From: Hyphomicrobiales bacterium
GTDB lineage: Bacteria; Pseudomonadota; Alphaproteobacteria; Rhizobiales; Rhizobiaceae
DNA length: 64,000 nucleotides
Reading direction: 5' to 3'
Assembly: GCA_900470195.1 (NCBI GenBank)
Contig: UEIJ01000004.1
Coordinates: 1 to 64,000 of the forward strand
Below the pieces are notes generated by a model, which made no database searches, had not been told where the DNA came from, and was given only the letters and a program-made list of their open reading frames with translations. Positions 1 through 7,531 of the stretch are shown here, one piece after another (position 1 is the first letter of the stretch; the number at the start of each line of letters is the position of its first letter). A program made the translations under genes and the position numbers.

Positions 1-189
1 ACGTGGGGCTTCGTACGTTCGAATTTGCTCTTTGCCATCGCCGTTGTTCTCTTTGTTCTAGAACCGCTCAAGCGCCAGCACAAAAGCCTCTTGGCTTCCG
101 GGCCAGCATTTATGCCAAAACGGAACGGCGAACCGCCCGTCGATGATTCCTTACACGCCAAACCGCTCGGAAAAATTTGGAGCGGGTAG
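1..189 (+). CDS. Possible 3' end of a membrane protein gene (partial)
   Basis: An open frame enters from the left edge and runs about 62 codons to a TAG at 187-189. It reads a hydrophobic stretch (residues about 9-21) followed by a basic, polar tail, which would suit the last membrane segment and cytoplasmic tail of an integral membrane protein. The stop lies 12 bases inside the oppositely oriented tRNA-Gly gene. The start lies outside the window and no family motif can be read, so this may be chance. Confidence 0.3.
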   Translation, partial: TWGFVRSNLLFAIAVVLFVLEPLKRQHKSLLASGPAFMPKRNGEPPVDDSLHAKPLGKIWSG

Positions 190-251
190 CGGGAATCGAA
201 CCCGCGTATTCAGCTTGGAAGGCTGCTGCTCTACCATTGAGCTATACCCGC
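178..251 (-). tRNA. tRNA-Gly (anticodon TCC)
   Basis: Read on the minus strand, a 74-nt cloverleaf begins GCGGGTA and ends TACCCGC plus discriminator and an encoded CCA. The anticodon loop is CTTCCAA, giving anticodon TCC, and the T-arm carries GGTTCGATTCC. It lies 24 bases downstream of tRNA-Tyr on the same strand, so the two are probably processed from one transcript. Confidence 0.97.
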
Positions 252-275
252 GCACTCTTAACTCTGATCCGACAG

Positions 276-360
276 TGGTGGAGGGAGTTGGATTTGAACC
301 AACGTAGGCATAGCCAACGGATTTACAGTCCGTCCCCTTTAACCACTCGGGCATCCCTCC
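276..360 (-). tRNA. tRNA-Tyr (anticodon GTA)
   Basis: An 85-nt minus-strand tRNA with acceptor stem GGAGGGA / TCCCTCC, an encoded CCA, anticodon GTA in the loop CTGTAAA, and the long variable arm expected of a class II tRNA-Tyr. It is the first gene of a tRNA-Tyr / tRNA-Gly pair. Confidence 0.97.
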
Positions 361-667
361 AGATATCACTATCAGCAGAGTCGAGCGACTAGGCATTTCC
401 GCGGGGCTTCTGGCTGACTGTTGGGCCAGCCGTCGATCCGCGAGGGGCCTTATGACGATAAGCTTATCCCCTGTCAACAGGGTAAAAGCGAAAAGAATGC
501 TTGTCTGTCCACAACCGCGTGAAAACATCCCCTTTTCCTGTCCGTTCCGGCGGCAGAAAAGCTCCGGTTTGACGGGCTTTGCAAATTATTCTGTAATCAG
601 AACAGCCTGATAGCATTTGCAGGGCTGGCCGCTATCTTCTGTACGGCTAAAGAGCTATAAGCACGCC
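361..667. other. Intergenic region between tRNA-Tyr and rlmB
   Basis: About 307 bases between divergent transcription units. It holds the tRNA promoter described separately. No coding frame with a ribosome site was found, and no clear promoter for rlmB was recognised. Confidence 0.6.
449..477 (-). promoter_or_regulatory. Promoter of the tRNA-Tyr/tRNA-Gly pair
   Basis: On the minus strand a perfect TTGACA (-35; 472-477) is followed after 17 bases by CATAAG (-10; 449-454) and then a GC-rich discriminator (GCCCCTCGCG), as is typical of stable-RNA promoters. The tRNA-Tyr 5' end lies about 90 bases downstream. The -10 box matches the consensus at four of six bases. Confidence 0.6.
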
Positions 668-1528
668 ATGACCGATCAAAATTCACCCCGTACACCAAAA
701 GATTCTCATTATGCGCGCCTGCGCCGCCAGCATCGCGACCAGAAGGCTGGAGCGGAAGGCAAATCACCGCGCAAACCGCAGCGCCCTTCCATTACGGCAA
801 GCGCCGTGACCGAGGGTACCGTTCGCCTTTACGGACTACATACGGTTCGTGCTGCCGTGGAAAATCCGGAACGCCGAATATTGCGTATGCTGGCGACACG
901 AAACGGCTTCGCACGGCTGGAGATCGGAGAAGCCGAATCTCTCCCCTTCCCGGTCGAAATCGTTGATCCGCGCGATATCGACAAGGAAACCGGTTCGGAA
1001 GCGGTCCATCAGGGCGTCATGATCGAGGCGGAACCGCTGCGCGCCAGAAAACTGTCCGAACTGAAGGACAGTCCGCTACTACTGGTGCTCGATCAGGTCA
1101 CTGATCCGCACAATGTTGGCGCCATCATGCGTTCAGCCGTCGCCTTCGGGGCCGGCGCGCTGATTACGACAAGCCGCCACAGCCCGCAGGAAACCGGCGT
1201 CCTGGCCAAAGCCGCCTCCGGTGCGCTCGAAATGATCTCTCATATCGAGGTGCGCAATCTGGCCGAAGCGATTGAGGAACTCCATAGCCTGGGTTTCCAG
1301 ACGATCGGGCTTGATTCGGAAGGGCCGCTGGAGATGGAAGCCACCTTGTCCGGCGGACGAATCGCTCTGGTTCTTGGCGCGGAAGGCAAAGGTCTACGTC
1401 AAAAGACGCGTGAAACCGTCACTGCCTTGGCCCGCCTCGACATGCCGGGCGAAATCAAGTCGCTCAATGTTTCAAACGCGGCCGCGATCTCGCTTTACGC
1501 CGCGGAACGGTATCTCCGCTCACGTTGA
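668..1528 (+). CDS. rlmB: 23S rRNA 2'-O-methyltransferase, SpoU/TrmH family (RlmB)
   Basis: A 286-residue SPOUT methyltransferase predicted to methylate the 2'-O of a guanosine in 23S rRNA (G2251 in E. coli numbering) using S-adenosylmethionine. A basic, low-complexity N-terminal tail (about 60 residues) precedes a SpoU substrate-binding domain. The knotted catalytic domain then shows its three motifs: NVGAIMRSA (about 149-157), LGAEGKGL, and the C-terminal SLNVSNAAAISLY. The ATG at 668 was chosen because the in-frame extension upstream to 617 has no ribosome site and an atypical composition. Family membership is secure; the exact target nucleotide is inferred, since SpoU paralogues are hard to tell apart by eye. 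Confidence 0.85.
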   Translation: MTDQNSPRTPKDSHYARLRRQHRDQKAGAEGKSPRKPQRPSITASAVTEGTVRLYGLHTVRAAVENPERRILRMLATRNGFARLEIGEAESLPFPVEIVDPRDIDKETGSEAVHQGVMIEAEPLRARKLSELKDSPLLLVLDQVTDPHNVGAIMRSAVAFGAGALITTSRHSPQETGVLAKAASGALEMISHIEVRNLAEAIEELHSLGFQTIGLDSEGPLEMEATLSGGRIALVLGAEGKGLRQKTRETVTALARLDMPGEIKSLNVSNAAAISLYAAERYLRSR

Positions 1529-1545
1529 TTCGGCCATGCGAGCCA

Positions 1546-1571
1546 CTCCCGGCTGGTTTCCCCGCCGGGAG
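1546..1571. terminator. Hairpin between convergent rlmB and CBS gene
   Basis: An 8-bp stem CTCCCGGC / GCCGGGAG with a 10-base loop sits 18 bases after the rlmB stop and just after the CBS gene stop on the other strand. There is no clear T-tract, so it may be an RNA-stabilising hairpin rather than a strong intrinsic terminator. Confidence 0.45.
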
Positions 1572-1583
1572 ATAGAAGCGTAT

Positions 1584-2015
1584 CTATGCTGTAGCGATGT
1601 AGGTGCGAATATCTTCCGCCTCGCGTTCGACATCTTCGATGCGCCGCTTCACCACGTCACCGATTGAAATGATTCCCACGAGCTTGCCGCCTTCCTCCAC
1701 CGGCATATGGCGGAATCGGCTCCGCGTCATGATCTCCATCACCTGATTGATCGTGTGGTGTTCGCGGCAGACCTGCACCTTGGCCGTCATGACTTCTGCG
1801 ACCGGCATGCTCATGGCCTTGGTTTCCTGCGCAGCGACAGCGCGCACCACATCACGCTCAGACAGAATGCCCTTGATTCGACCGGCCTCGTCACACACCA
1901 CCAGCGCACCAATCTTGTGTTTGTTCAACATGGCGACTGCGTGGGAAAGCGTGTCCGCAGGTGCGATAACCACCACATCCCTGCCCTTTGTCTCGAGAAT
2001 CGATCTTACGGTCAT
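1584..2015 (-). CDS. CBS-pair domain protein
   Basis: A 143-residue protein made almost wholly of two CBS motifs (about residues 8-65 and 75-130), which fold together into one Bateman module. Such modules bind adenine nucleotides such as AMP, ATP or NADH and act as energy sensors, or stand alone as in this family common in Rhizobiales. Sequence cues are ALVVCDEAGRIKGILSERD in repeat 1 and HMPVEEGGKLVGIISIGD in repeat 2. The start at 2015 is set by an upstream GGAGGG site; a longer in-frame extension to 2144 lacks one. The partner or ligand cannot be read from sequence. Confidence 0.85.
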   Translation of the reverse strand: MTVRSILETKGRDVVVIAPADTLSHAVAMLNKHKIGALVVCDEAGRIKGILSERDVVRAVAAQETKAMSMPVAEVMTAKVQVCREHHTINQVMEIMTRSRFRHMPVEEGGKLVGIISIGDVVKRRIEDVEREAEDIRTYIATA

Positions 2016-2160
2016 GCCAAAGTCCCTCCAAGGTTTAGCACTCGCTGCTCCGGGCGTTTCAACGCCATATGAAGCAGAACGCAGCTCCTCCCACCACGTT
2101 CCATGATGGTGCTCTTCCAACGTCCGATTGGCAAGTGGCATCAAATGGGGAAACCAGATC

Positions 2161-2901
2161 CTAGCGTCTCAGCACGGCATCATAGCTGCGCGGGCGGTCC
2201 ATCAGGGAAATACCGAAGAACCCGGCGATGAAGCCGCCTATATGCGCTTCCCAGGCAATGCTGGAAAGATCGGCGCCGCCAGTCGAATAAAGGCCGGTAA
2301 CGATATTGATCAGGAACCAGACGCCGACAAAGGTCAGGACAGGCTTCAGCGTCAGGGTCAGCCCGACCGGAAGTACGGGGCCTGCAAATTCCGATCTGCG
2401 TCCGTGGCCGATGCGCCGGAAACCATAGCGCGCCGCAGCTCCCATCATGCCTGAAATCGCTCCCGAAGCGCCTACAAGCGGTGAAACGCTGTCCGGATAG
2501 ATCGCATAATGGGTCAAGCCGGCGATTACCGAGGTGAATATCCAGAAAAGGACCATCCGCCCCGTACCGATGCGGCCTGCGAGCGGAGACCCAAAGGCTG
2601 CAAGCCAGATCATGTTGACCACTATGTGCGCCATGCCTCCATGCATGAAGGAATAGCTGATGAGCGTGAAAAGCGCGGACGGGTCGTTAAAACCGCCTGC
2701 CAGCGAGAAACGCGCCGGAATGAGCGCGAAGTTCAGCATGAACTCATAGTTCTGCTGCTCGCTGATGAGATAATTCTGGTAGACATACACCGCAACGCAC
2801 AGGCCAATGAGCGCTAGAACGACGCCGGGGATATTGAAGATCGGTTCGCTACCGCCCGACCGGCGGTTACTGCCGTTCATTTCCGGCTGGGGAACGCTCA
2901 T
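2161..2901 (-). CDS. Rhomboid-family intramembrane serine protease
   Basis: A 246-residue polytopic inner-membrane protein with about six hydrophobic segments. The rhomboid signature is complete: HGGMAHIVVNM in the second core helix, the catalytic serine in GASGAISG (about Ser146), and the paired histidine in AHIGGFIAG (about His220). It should cleave transmembrane helices of unknown substrates. A short cytoplasmic tail precedes the first helix. The start at 2901 was preferred because a further ATG at 2937 falls in a dispersed repeat; the ribosome site is weak for both. Confidence 0.87.
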   Translation of the reverse strand: MSVPQPEMNGSNRRSGGSEPIFNIPGVVLALIGLCVAVYVYQNYLISEQQNYEFMLNFALIPARFSLAGGFNDPSALFTLISYSFMHGGMAHIVVNMIWLAAFGSPLAGRIGTGRMVLFWIFTSVIAGLTHYAIYPDSVSPLVGASGAISGMMGAAARYGFRRIGHGRRSEFAGPVLPVGLTLTLKPVLTFVGVWFLINIVTGLYSTGGADLSSIAWEAHIGGFIAGFFGISLMDRPRSYDAVLRR

Positions 2902-2922
2902 GAACTGCTGCTTTCCAATCTG

Positions 2923-3025
2923 AAGCATTTCCAGCAAAAGTGCGACGCGGTTTTGCGTAGGATAATGCTTAAAAACAAAGAGATAGAGCGATTCCGCGAT
3001 TCTGTTTCTAACTGGAACCGCTCTA
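2923..3025. repeat. Dispersed Rhizobiales-type intergenic repeat, copy R1
   Basis: About 100 bases containing the family hallmarks: CATTTCCAGCAAAAGTGCGA, CGGTTTTGCG, GGATAATGC, then AAAAACAAAGAGATAGAGCG and a closing CCGCTCT. The same blocks recur at six other places in this window. Its left edge supplies a spurious upstream ATG for the rhomboid gene. Confidence 0.75.
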
Positions 3026-3092
3026 ACACGCCGCCAACGGCCAAATCAGCCGTTTGCACCGAGCGGAAGCCTCTAGATAGGGCAGAATTTGT

Positions 3093-3129
3093 TAAAAATA
3101 AAGGCCGACGGACGTTCCCGGTCGGCCTT
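3093..3129 (-). terminator. Intrinsic terminator on the minus strand without an obvious gene
   Basis: A 9-bp stem AAGGCCGAC / GTCGGCCTT (3101-3109 with 3121-3129) is followed on the minus strand by TATTTTTAAC, the arrangement of an intrinsic terminator for leftward transcription. No leftward protein gene lies to its right before the PAS gene, so it may end a small RNA. Confidence 0.5.
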
Positions 3130-3380
3130 AACGCGAACAGAAGTCTCTCGCGAAGTTAAATCTGGAGCTCAGAAAAACGCCAACCAAGTCAAAGGCTTCG
3201 TCTGATGGCTTATCAAAGCGCGTCTTCTAGGGCAGTGCAACCATTACCTATTGTTAACCTTAATGGACGACCCCGGTGGATGAACAAAGGGTTAAACTGG
3301 CATCCTCCCCGTTAATACTATTTTAATGCGTCCACCAGCGGAGCCGGCCTCCGCGTGTGCAACGGACGAACCAACGGCGC

Positions 3381-4025
3381 ATGATGAAACACCGCAGTAC
3401 GATCGCGATTTTCAGCGAATGGCAGCGACTGGCCCGCACGGAACGCGGCACCTTTCGTGCGCCAACGCGCGAACGGATCGAGCCGCGCAAACTCGGACGT
3501 CATCTGTCCGATCTCTTCTTCCTCGAAGCTGAACAGCACGGCGATCTATCGTTCCGTCTGGCTGGAACGCGCATCTGCACCCTTTTCGGACGCGAATTGA
3601 AGAATACGCGGTTCCTCTCGCTCTGGTCCGAACGCGACCGCGCCGCCCTGCGCGAAACGTCGCAAAATGTCAGCGCGCTGGAAATCCCTGCCCTCGTCTC
3701 GCATGTGGGATTAAGCATGTCTGGACGCAGCCTTGATCTGGAAATGTTTCTCGCACCGCTTGAAGCGCCGGACGGACAGGTCAGCTTTCTCGGCAGCATT
3801 GCCGTACTTGATTCGGTGACATGGGTCGGAGCCGATCCAATCGTGCTCGGCCATTTGAATTCCATCGAGCCGGTAGCGCCCGATCTGATTCTCGCGGACG
3901 ACGTGCGGCAATCGGCAGCCGTAACGGTAAACGCACCCGGAACAGGCCGGCAATGGACAAATATTCGCCTGACGGAGCCGCATGCAGCACCGAAATTGCG
4001 CGTCATCAAGGGTGGCAGAGCCTGA
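3381..4025 (+). CDS. PAS-domain protein of the PAS_5 / DUF1457 type
   Basis: A 214-residue cytoplasmic protein resembling the alphaproteobacterial PAS_5 family (MopJ-like). Visible features are the N-terminal FSEWQRLARTERGTFRAPTR, then PRKLGRHLSDLFFLE, and the core LSFRLAGTRICTLFGRELKN, followed by the WSERDR segment. Related proteins affect cell cycle or motility in Caulobacter and Brucella relatives; the ligand is unknown. The ATG at 3381 is directly followed by a second ATG and neither has a strong ribosome site. It precedes a PilZ gene by 90 bases on the same strand, suggesting a shared signalling theme. No enzymatic output domain is present. Confidence 0.75.
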   Translation: MMKHRSTIAIFSEWQRLARTERGTFRAPTRERIEPRKLGRHLSDLFFLEAEQHGDLSFRLAGTRICTLFGRELKNTRFLSLWSERDRAALRETSQNVSALEIPALVSHVGLSMSGRSLDLEMFLAPLEAPDGQVSFLGSIAVLDSVTWVGADPIVLGHLNSIEPVAPDLILADDVRQSAAVTVNAPGTGRQWTNIRLTEPHAAPKLRVIKGGRA

Positions 4026-4115
4026 CGCGGGGTGAAATCGCGATTTCTCTTTATCGGCCCGTGTTGTAATGTGCGCGGCAGTAAGGCGGATGAAATTCGG
4101 AATGGATCGGCATTG

Positions 4116-4721
4116 ATGAACAGATTTGCTGCGGCACCCACTGCCGGCAATGTGCGGCAGGAAAACTTCAACGCCGTGAATGTCGATCTCAACGGTCGCT
4201 ACATGCTGGAAGATCGCAGCGAGTTCCCCTGCATCATCAAGCGTATGTCGCCGGGCACCGCCCTGATGAGCGGCATTGCGACACCTCGCAACGGCGAGCG
4301 CATCATCGCCTATGTCGACCATGTGGGACGGATCGAAGGAATTGCCCACGAGGTCACATCCGAAGGCTTTCATATTCTCCTGGCGACCTCCGAACAGAAG
4401 AAAGACAAGCTTTCGGCACAGCTGACGTGGCTTGCCAACAAGCATGAACTGGCCCTGCCGGAAGACCGCCGTCACGAACGCGTCGTGCCGCACAAGAATC
4501 GCCAGAACATCACTTTTGCCGACGGCACGCAAAGGCTGTGCCGCATTGCCGACCTTTCCCTTTCCGGTGCGGCAATTGAAAGCGAATTCAGGCCCCCGAT
4601 CAAAAGCAGCATCATGCTCGGACCGATCCGGGGAACGGTCGTCCGTCATTTCCAGGATGGTTTCGCAATCGAATTTGCCACCATCCAGACCAGCACCACC
4701 CTGGACAATCTTTTCGGGTGA
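4116..4721 (+). CDS. PilZ-domain protein (candidate c-di-GMP receptor)
   Basis: A 201-residue soluble protein. The C-terminal half carries a recognisable PilZ domain: the arginine-rich RRHERVVPHKNRQN segment followed by DLSLSGAAIE, which matches the RxxxR and (D/N)xSxxG c-di-GMP-binding motifs. The N-terminal half (about residues 20-100) looks like a second, degenerate PilZ barrel without the arginines. The start at 4116 omits a 28-codon in-frame extension that overlaps the intergenic region. It probably transmits c-di-GMP levels to an unknown partner. Its position between a PAS protein and a LapG-like protease is suggestive but unproven. Confidence 0.75.
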   Translation: MNRFAAAPTAGNVRQENFNAVNVDLNGRYMLEDRSEFPCIIKRMSPGTALMSGIATPRNGERIIAYVDHVGRIEGIAHEVTSEGFHILLATSEQKKDKLSAQLTWLANKHELALPEDRRHERVVPHKNRQNITFADGTQRLCRIADLSLSGAAIESEFRPPIKSSIMLGPIRGTVVRHFQDGFAIEFATIQTSTTLDNLFG

Positions 4722-4738
4722 AACTTCAGCCCGAAAAG
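4710..4738. terminator. Stem-loop at the 3' end of the PilZ gene
   Basis: A 9-bp perfect stem CTTTTCGGG / CCCGAAAAG with an 11-base loop overlaps the stop codon of the PilZ gene. No T-tract follows on the plus strand, so termination is uncertain. Confidence 0.4.
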
Positions 4739-4959
4739 ATGAACGCGCGTCAAGGTTACGGAATGGCAAACCGCCAAAAGGCCGGAATCACAAAAAAGCC
4801 ACAAAAACAGCCCGATTTGCCCTGAATTTGTCCGTTCGTTGACAAAAAGTTTCAGCGTTATTTGCACTTTTAATCGAATTTGACTCGCATTTTCGCGCCT
4901 AAATTTGCGTGCCTTCAAATTGTCTAAGTCATCTTGGTCCCCAACAGGGAGACAAAAGA

Positions 4960-5568
4960 ATGACGAAGCAAACCATCATCGCAGCCATCCTGATGCTGCT
5001 TGGAATCGGACTGGCGGATGCCGCAAGCCCTGCCTCCAACTCACCATGGATGACGACCGGCGAACGCACCTCGCAGCCGATCGGCCATTATGAATTCTGC
5101 GACCGCTACAGGTCCGAATGCAATATCACCAGCCGCAACAGCAACATGCTGAAGCTGACCCCGGAAATCTGGAAGCAGATCATCACGGTCAATGCGAGCG
5201 TCAACGAAAAGATCGCGCCGATGACCGACATGGAAGCCTGGGGCCGCGAGGAATATTGGGAATATCCGACAACGGTCGGTGATTGCGACGACTATATGCT
5301 TTTGAAGCGTCGCGAGCTGATGGCGCTCGGCATCCCGGCAAACACCCTGCTTTTCACGGTGGTCCGCCAGCCGAACGGTGAAGGCCATGCGGTGCTGACT
5401 GTTCGTACCGACCGCGGCGACTTCATTCTCGACAATCTCGATACCCGCGTCCTCGCCTGGAACAAGACGGACTACGCCTATCTCAAGCGCCAGTCGACCA
5501 CGAACACCGGCAGCTGGGTCTCGATCAAGAGCGACCGCGAACTTCTCGTCGGCAGCATCAAGAACTAA
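4960..5568 (+). CDS. Transglutaminase-like cysteine protease (BTLCP family)
   Basis: A 202-residue periplasmic protein with a signal peptide (hydrophobic residues about 6-20, cleavage near ADAAS). It belongs to the bacterial transglutaminase-like cysteine proteinase family (the LapG family). The papain-like triad is visible: Cys109 in VGDCDDYM, His143 in GEGHAVLTV, and Asp158 in FILDNLD. LapG members cleave large surface adhesins under c-di-GMP control through LapD; no LapD or adhesin gene lies in this window. The ATG at 4960 has a good AGGGAG site. An intrinsic terminator follows 17 bases after the stop, so it is likely monocistronic. Confidence 0.85.
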   Translation: MTKQTIIAAILMLLGIGLADAASPASNSPWMTTGERTSQPIGHYEFCDRYRSECNITSRNSNMLKLTPEIWKQIITVNASVNEKIAPMTDMEAWGREEYWEYPTTVGDCDDYMLLKRRELMALGIPANTLLFTVVRQPNGEGHAVLTVRTDRGDFILDNLDTRVLAWNKTDYAYLKRQSTTNTGSWVSIKSDRELLVGSIKN

Positions 5569-5584
5569 TTTCCCCAATAAAAAC

Positions 5585-5625
5585 AAGGACGGGCTGCCAG
5601 TCTCCCTCTGGCCCCGTCCTTTTTC
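5585..5625 (+). terminator. Bidirectional intrinsic terminator
   Basis: Stem AGGACGGG / CCCGTCCT with an inner GCCAG / CTGGC stem is followed by TTTTTCC on the plus strand. On the minus strand the hairpin is followed by TTGTTTTTATT, so it can end both the protease gene and the convergent carbonic anhydrase gene. Confidence 0.85.
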
Positions 5626-5628
5626 CTT

Positions 5629-6156
5629 TCAGGCGGATTCAAGGCCCCGCATGAAGGACCGGGCCTTCTCGACATAATGCTCTGCGGAAGCCTTCAGCTT
5701 TTCGACCGCTGCGGCGTCCAGTTCCCGCAGAACCCTTGCAGGTGAACCGACGACCAGCGAATTATCCGGTATTTCCTTGCCCTCGGTCACGAGCGCCCCC
5801 GCCCCGATCAGGCAGTTCCTTCCGATTTTCGCCCCGTTGAGAACGATGGCGCCCATGCCGATCAATGTGTTCTCACCCACGGTGCAACCATGAAGAATGG
5901 CCCGATGCCCGATCGTGCACCCCTTCCCCACCGTCAGCGGAAAGCCGATATCGGTGTGCATGATGGTGTGTTCCTGAACATTGGTATCGTCGCCGATGGT
6001 GATCGGCTCATTATCGCCGCGCAGAACAGCGCCGAACCAGAAACCGGCATTTTCGCCGACGACGATCTTGCCGATCAGGGTCGCATCCGGCGCGATCCAG
6101 TTGCTGCTGCGGTCCGCGAATTGCGGCTTGTGACCGTTATAAGCAAAGATCGGCAT
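5629..6156 (-). CDS. Gamma-class carbonic anhydrase family protein
   Basis: A 175-residue left-handed beta-helix protein built from hexapeptide repeats. The three zinc-binding histidines of gamma carbonic anhydrases are in place (His67 in IMHTD; His84 and His89 in GHRAILHG), as are the Arg and Asp in LRGDNE and the Gln in NVQEH. It could hydrate CO2, though many family members (YrdA/PaaY-like) have weak or unknown activity. The start at 6156 has a strong GGAGGAAAG site. It runs divergently from the following membrane-anchored gene. Confidence 0.85.
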   Translation of the reverse strand: MPIFAYNGHKPQFADRSSNWIAPDATLIGKIVVGENAGFWFGAVLRGDNEPITIGDDTNVQEHTIMHTDIGFPLTVGKGCTIGHRAILHGCTVGENTLIGMGAIVLNGAKIGRNCLIGAGALVTEGKEIPDNSLVVGSPARVLRELDAAAVEKLKASAEHYVEKARSFMRGLESA

Positions 6157-6266
6157 GTGCTTTCCTCCATCAGCAAACTCGATATTGAATCGCTAAGCCG
6201 TTTCAGGCCGCCAGACAAGCGTGGTTTCACGCTCTATTAACCATAGAGGACAGATATTCTGGCCAA

Positions 6267-7004
6267 ATGGAAACAACACCCGATTACACCCCCTCGAAAA
6301 TGGGAAACCGCCTCTTCGGCTGGCTGCTGTTGGCCGTCGTGGCGCTGGTCCTGCTTTCGGTCGCGGTGAATATCGGCGGACGTCTGCTTGGTCCGCTGAT
6401 TGCCCGGGGCGGACATTCCGACAGCACACAGACTTACGAAATCATCATCGGCAACAACGTCCTGTCGATTCCGGCCAATATGATTCGCTTCTCCAACCAG
6501 CGGCGCGATGGGGTGACGGCGCGCCTCGATCTTTATGCGCGCTGGCCGGGGCTTACAGGCTATACGGAACGCGACCGCGCCATCTTCAACCTTCTTACTT
6601 CGAAGCGGCACCTGATTTTCATGTCCATCGAGCAGCGCACCATGTCCCGCGATATGAGCGGGCGTTACCTGCCGATCTATGCCGAGTTGATAGAGCGCGA
6701 GGGGGAAACGGCGCCCGGAAACCTCACGGTACATCGGTTTCTGGAAGACAGCGGCTACAAGGGCGAGGAACTGGTGCTATCCGATCCAAGCAGCGGCAAG
6801 CCGGAATTTGTCGCGCGCTGCCTTGCCGACAGCACGGCGGAAAGCTTCAATTCATGCGAACGCGACGTCCAGTTCGGACGCGATTTGCAGATACTCTATC
6901 GATTTCCCCGCTCCATGCTGGGCGACTGGAAGTCACTCGACAAGGCGGTCATCGATTTCGCGAACGCGCATCTTCTGGGAAACGACACCGGGAAGATTGA
7001 CTGA
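6267..7004 (+). CDS. Conserved membrane-anchored protein of unknown function
   Basis: A 245-residue protein with a short cytoplasmic N-terminus, one transmembrane helix (about residues 16-42) and a roughly 200-residue periplasmic domain rich in charged residues. Two cysteines (in VARCLAD and FNSCERD) could form a disulfide. No catalytic motif was recognised. It sits between the gamma carbonic anhydrase gene and a DUF3126 gene and runs divergently from the former. The function is unknown; an envelope role is only inferred from topology. Confidence 0.7.
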   Translation: METTPDYTPSKMGNRLFGWLLLAVVALVLLSVAVNIGGRLLGPLIARGGHSDSTQTYEIIIGNNVLSIPANMIRFSNQRRDGVTARLDLYARWPGLTGYTERDRAIFNLLTSKRHLIFMSIEQRTMSRDMSGRYLPIYAELIEREGETAPGNLTVHRFLEDSGYKGEELVLSDPSSGKPEFVARCLADSTAESFNSCERDVQFGRDLQILYRFPRSMLGDWKSLDKAVIDFANAHLLGNDTGKID

Positions 7005-7049
7005 TCTTTTGCCGACCAGTTGCTGAAACTTGGAGCGCCTCTCTTATAG

Positions 7050-7080
7050 AAAAACGCCCTCTCCGGTGGAAAGGGCGCCA
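7050..7080 (-). terminator. Intrinsic terminator after the DUF3126 gene
   Basis: On the minus strand a 6-bp GC stem CGCCCT / AGGGCG with an 11-base loop is directly followed by TTTTTC. It lies about 50 bases beyond the stop of the leftward DUF3126 gene. Confidence 0.7.
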
Positions 7081-7132
7081 AAAACATTCCCGCGTGCGTC
7101 AGCCTCCCGGGCGACGCGATTGCCGCGGCCGA

Positions 7133-7339
7133 TCAAAGATCGACGTCGAGAATGGCCATCGAGAAATTGTAGGAGAGTTCGCCTTCGTCCTCATCCTTGT
7201 AGATCAGGCCCAGGAATTCGTCTTCGAGATAAAGCTCGGCGGAATCGTTCTTGCGCGGGCGTGCCTTAACCTGCAGGCCGGGATTGTTGAAGGTCCGTTT
7301 GAAATAGGCGTCCAGTTTTTTGAGTTCTTCGGGTTTCAA
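7133..7339 (-). CDS. DUF3126 family protein
   Basis: A 68-residue acidic cytoplasmic protein matching the small alphaproteobacterial DUF3126 family, recognised by its PEELKKLDAYFKRTFNN start and the DEDEGELSYNFSMAILD end. The function is unknown. No in-frame ATG exists, so the start is taken as TTG (7337-7339), supported by an AGGAG site 8 bases upstream. A position downstream of cysE on the same strand is common in this group. Confidence 0.8.
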   Translation of the reverse strand: MKPEELKKLDAYFKRTFNNPGLQVKARPRKNDSAELYLEDEFLGLIYKDEDEGELSYNFSMAILDVDL

Positions 7340-7531
7340 CCGGCTTCTCCTGATATTGAATTGAGCCGGTTTATTGCACCCGGCATTTTCTTATGTAAAC
7401 CCCTGACATCGACTATCCCAAGGGCGTAGCCAGCTAATCGCCGCTTGCACCACAATATAGGCCGCCTGCGGGAGAAAACCAGCAAGCGGCCCGATTTCCT
7501 GGATCGGTCGGTCTCAGTGATGGAAATGGAT

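Noticed and set aside
151..528. A 125-codon leftward open frame over the two tRNA genes
   Set aside because: It reads straight through tRNA-Gly and tRNA-Tyr and has no ribosome site; it is an artefact of the tRNA sequences.
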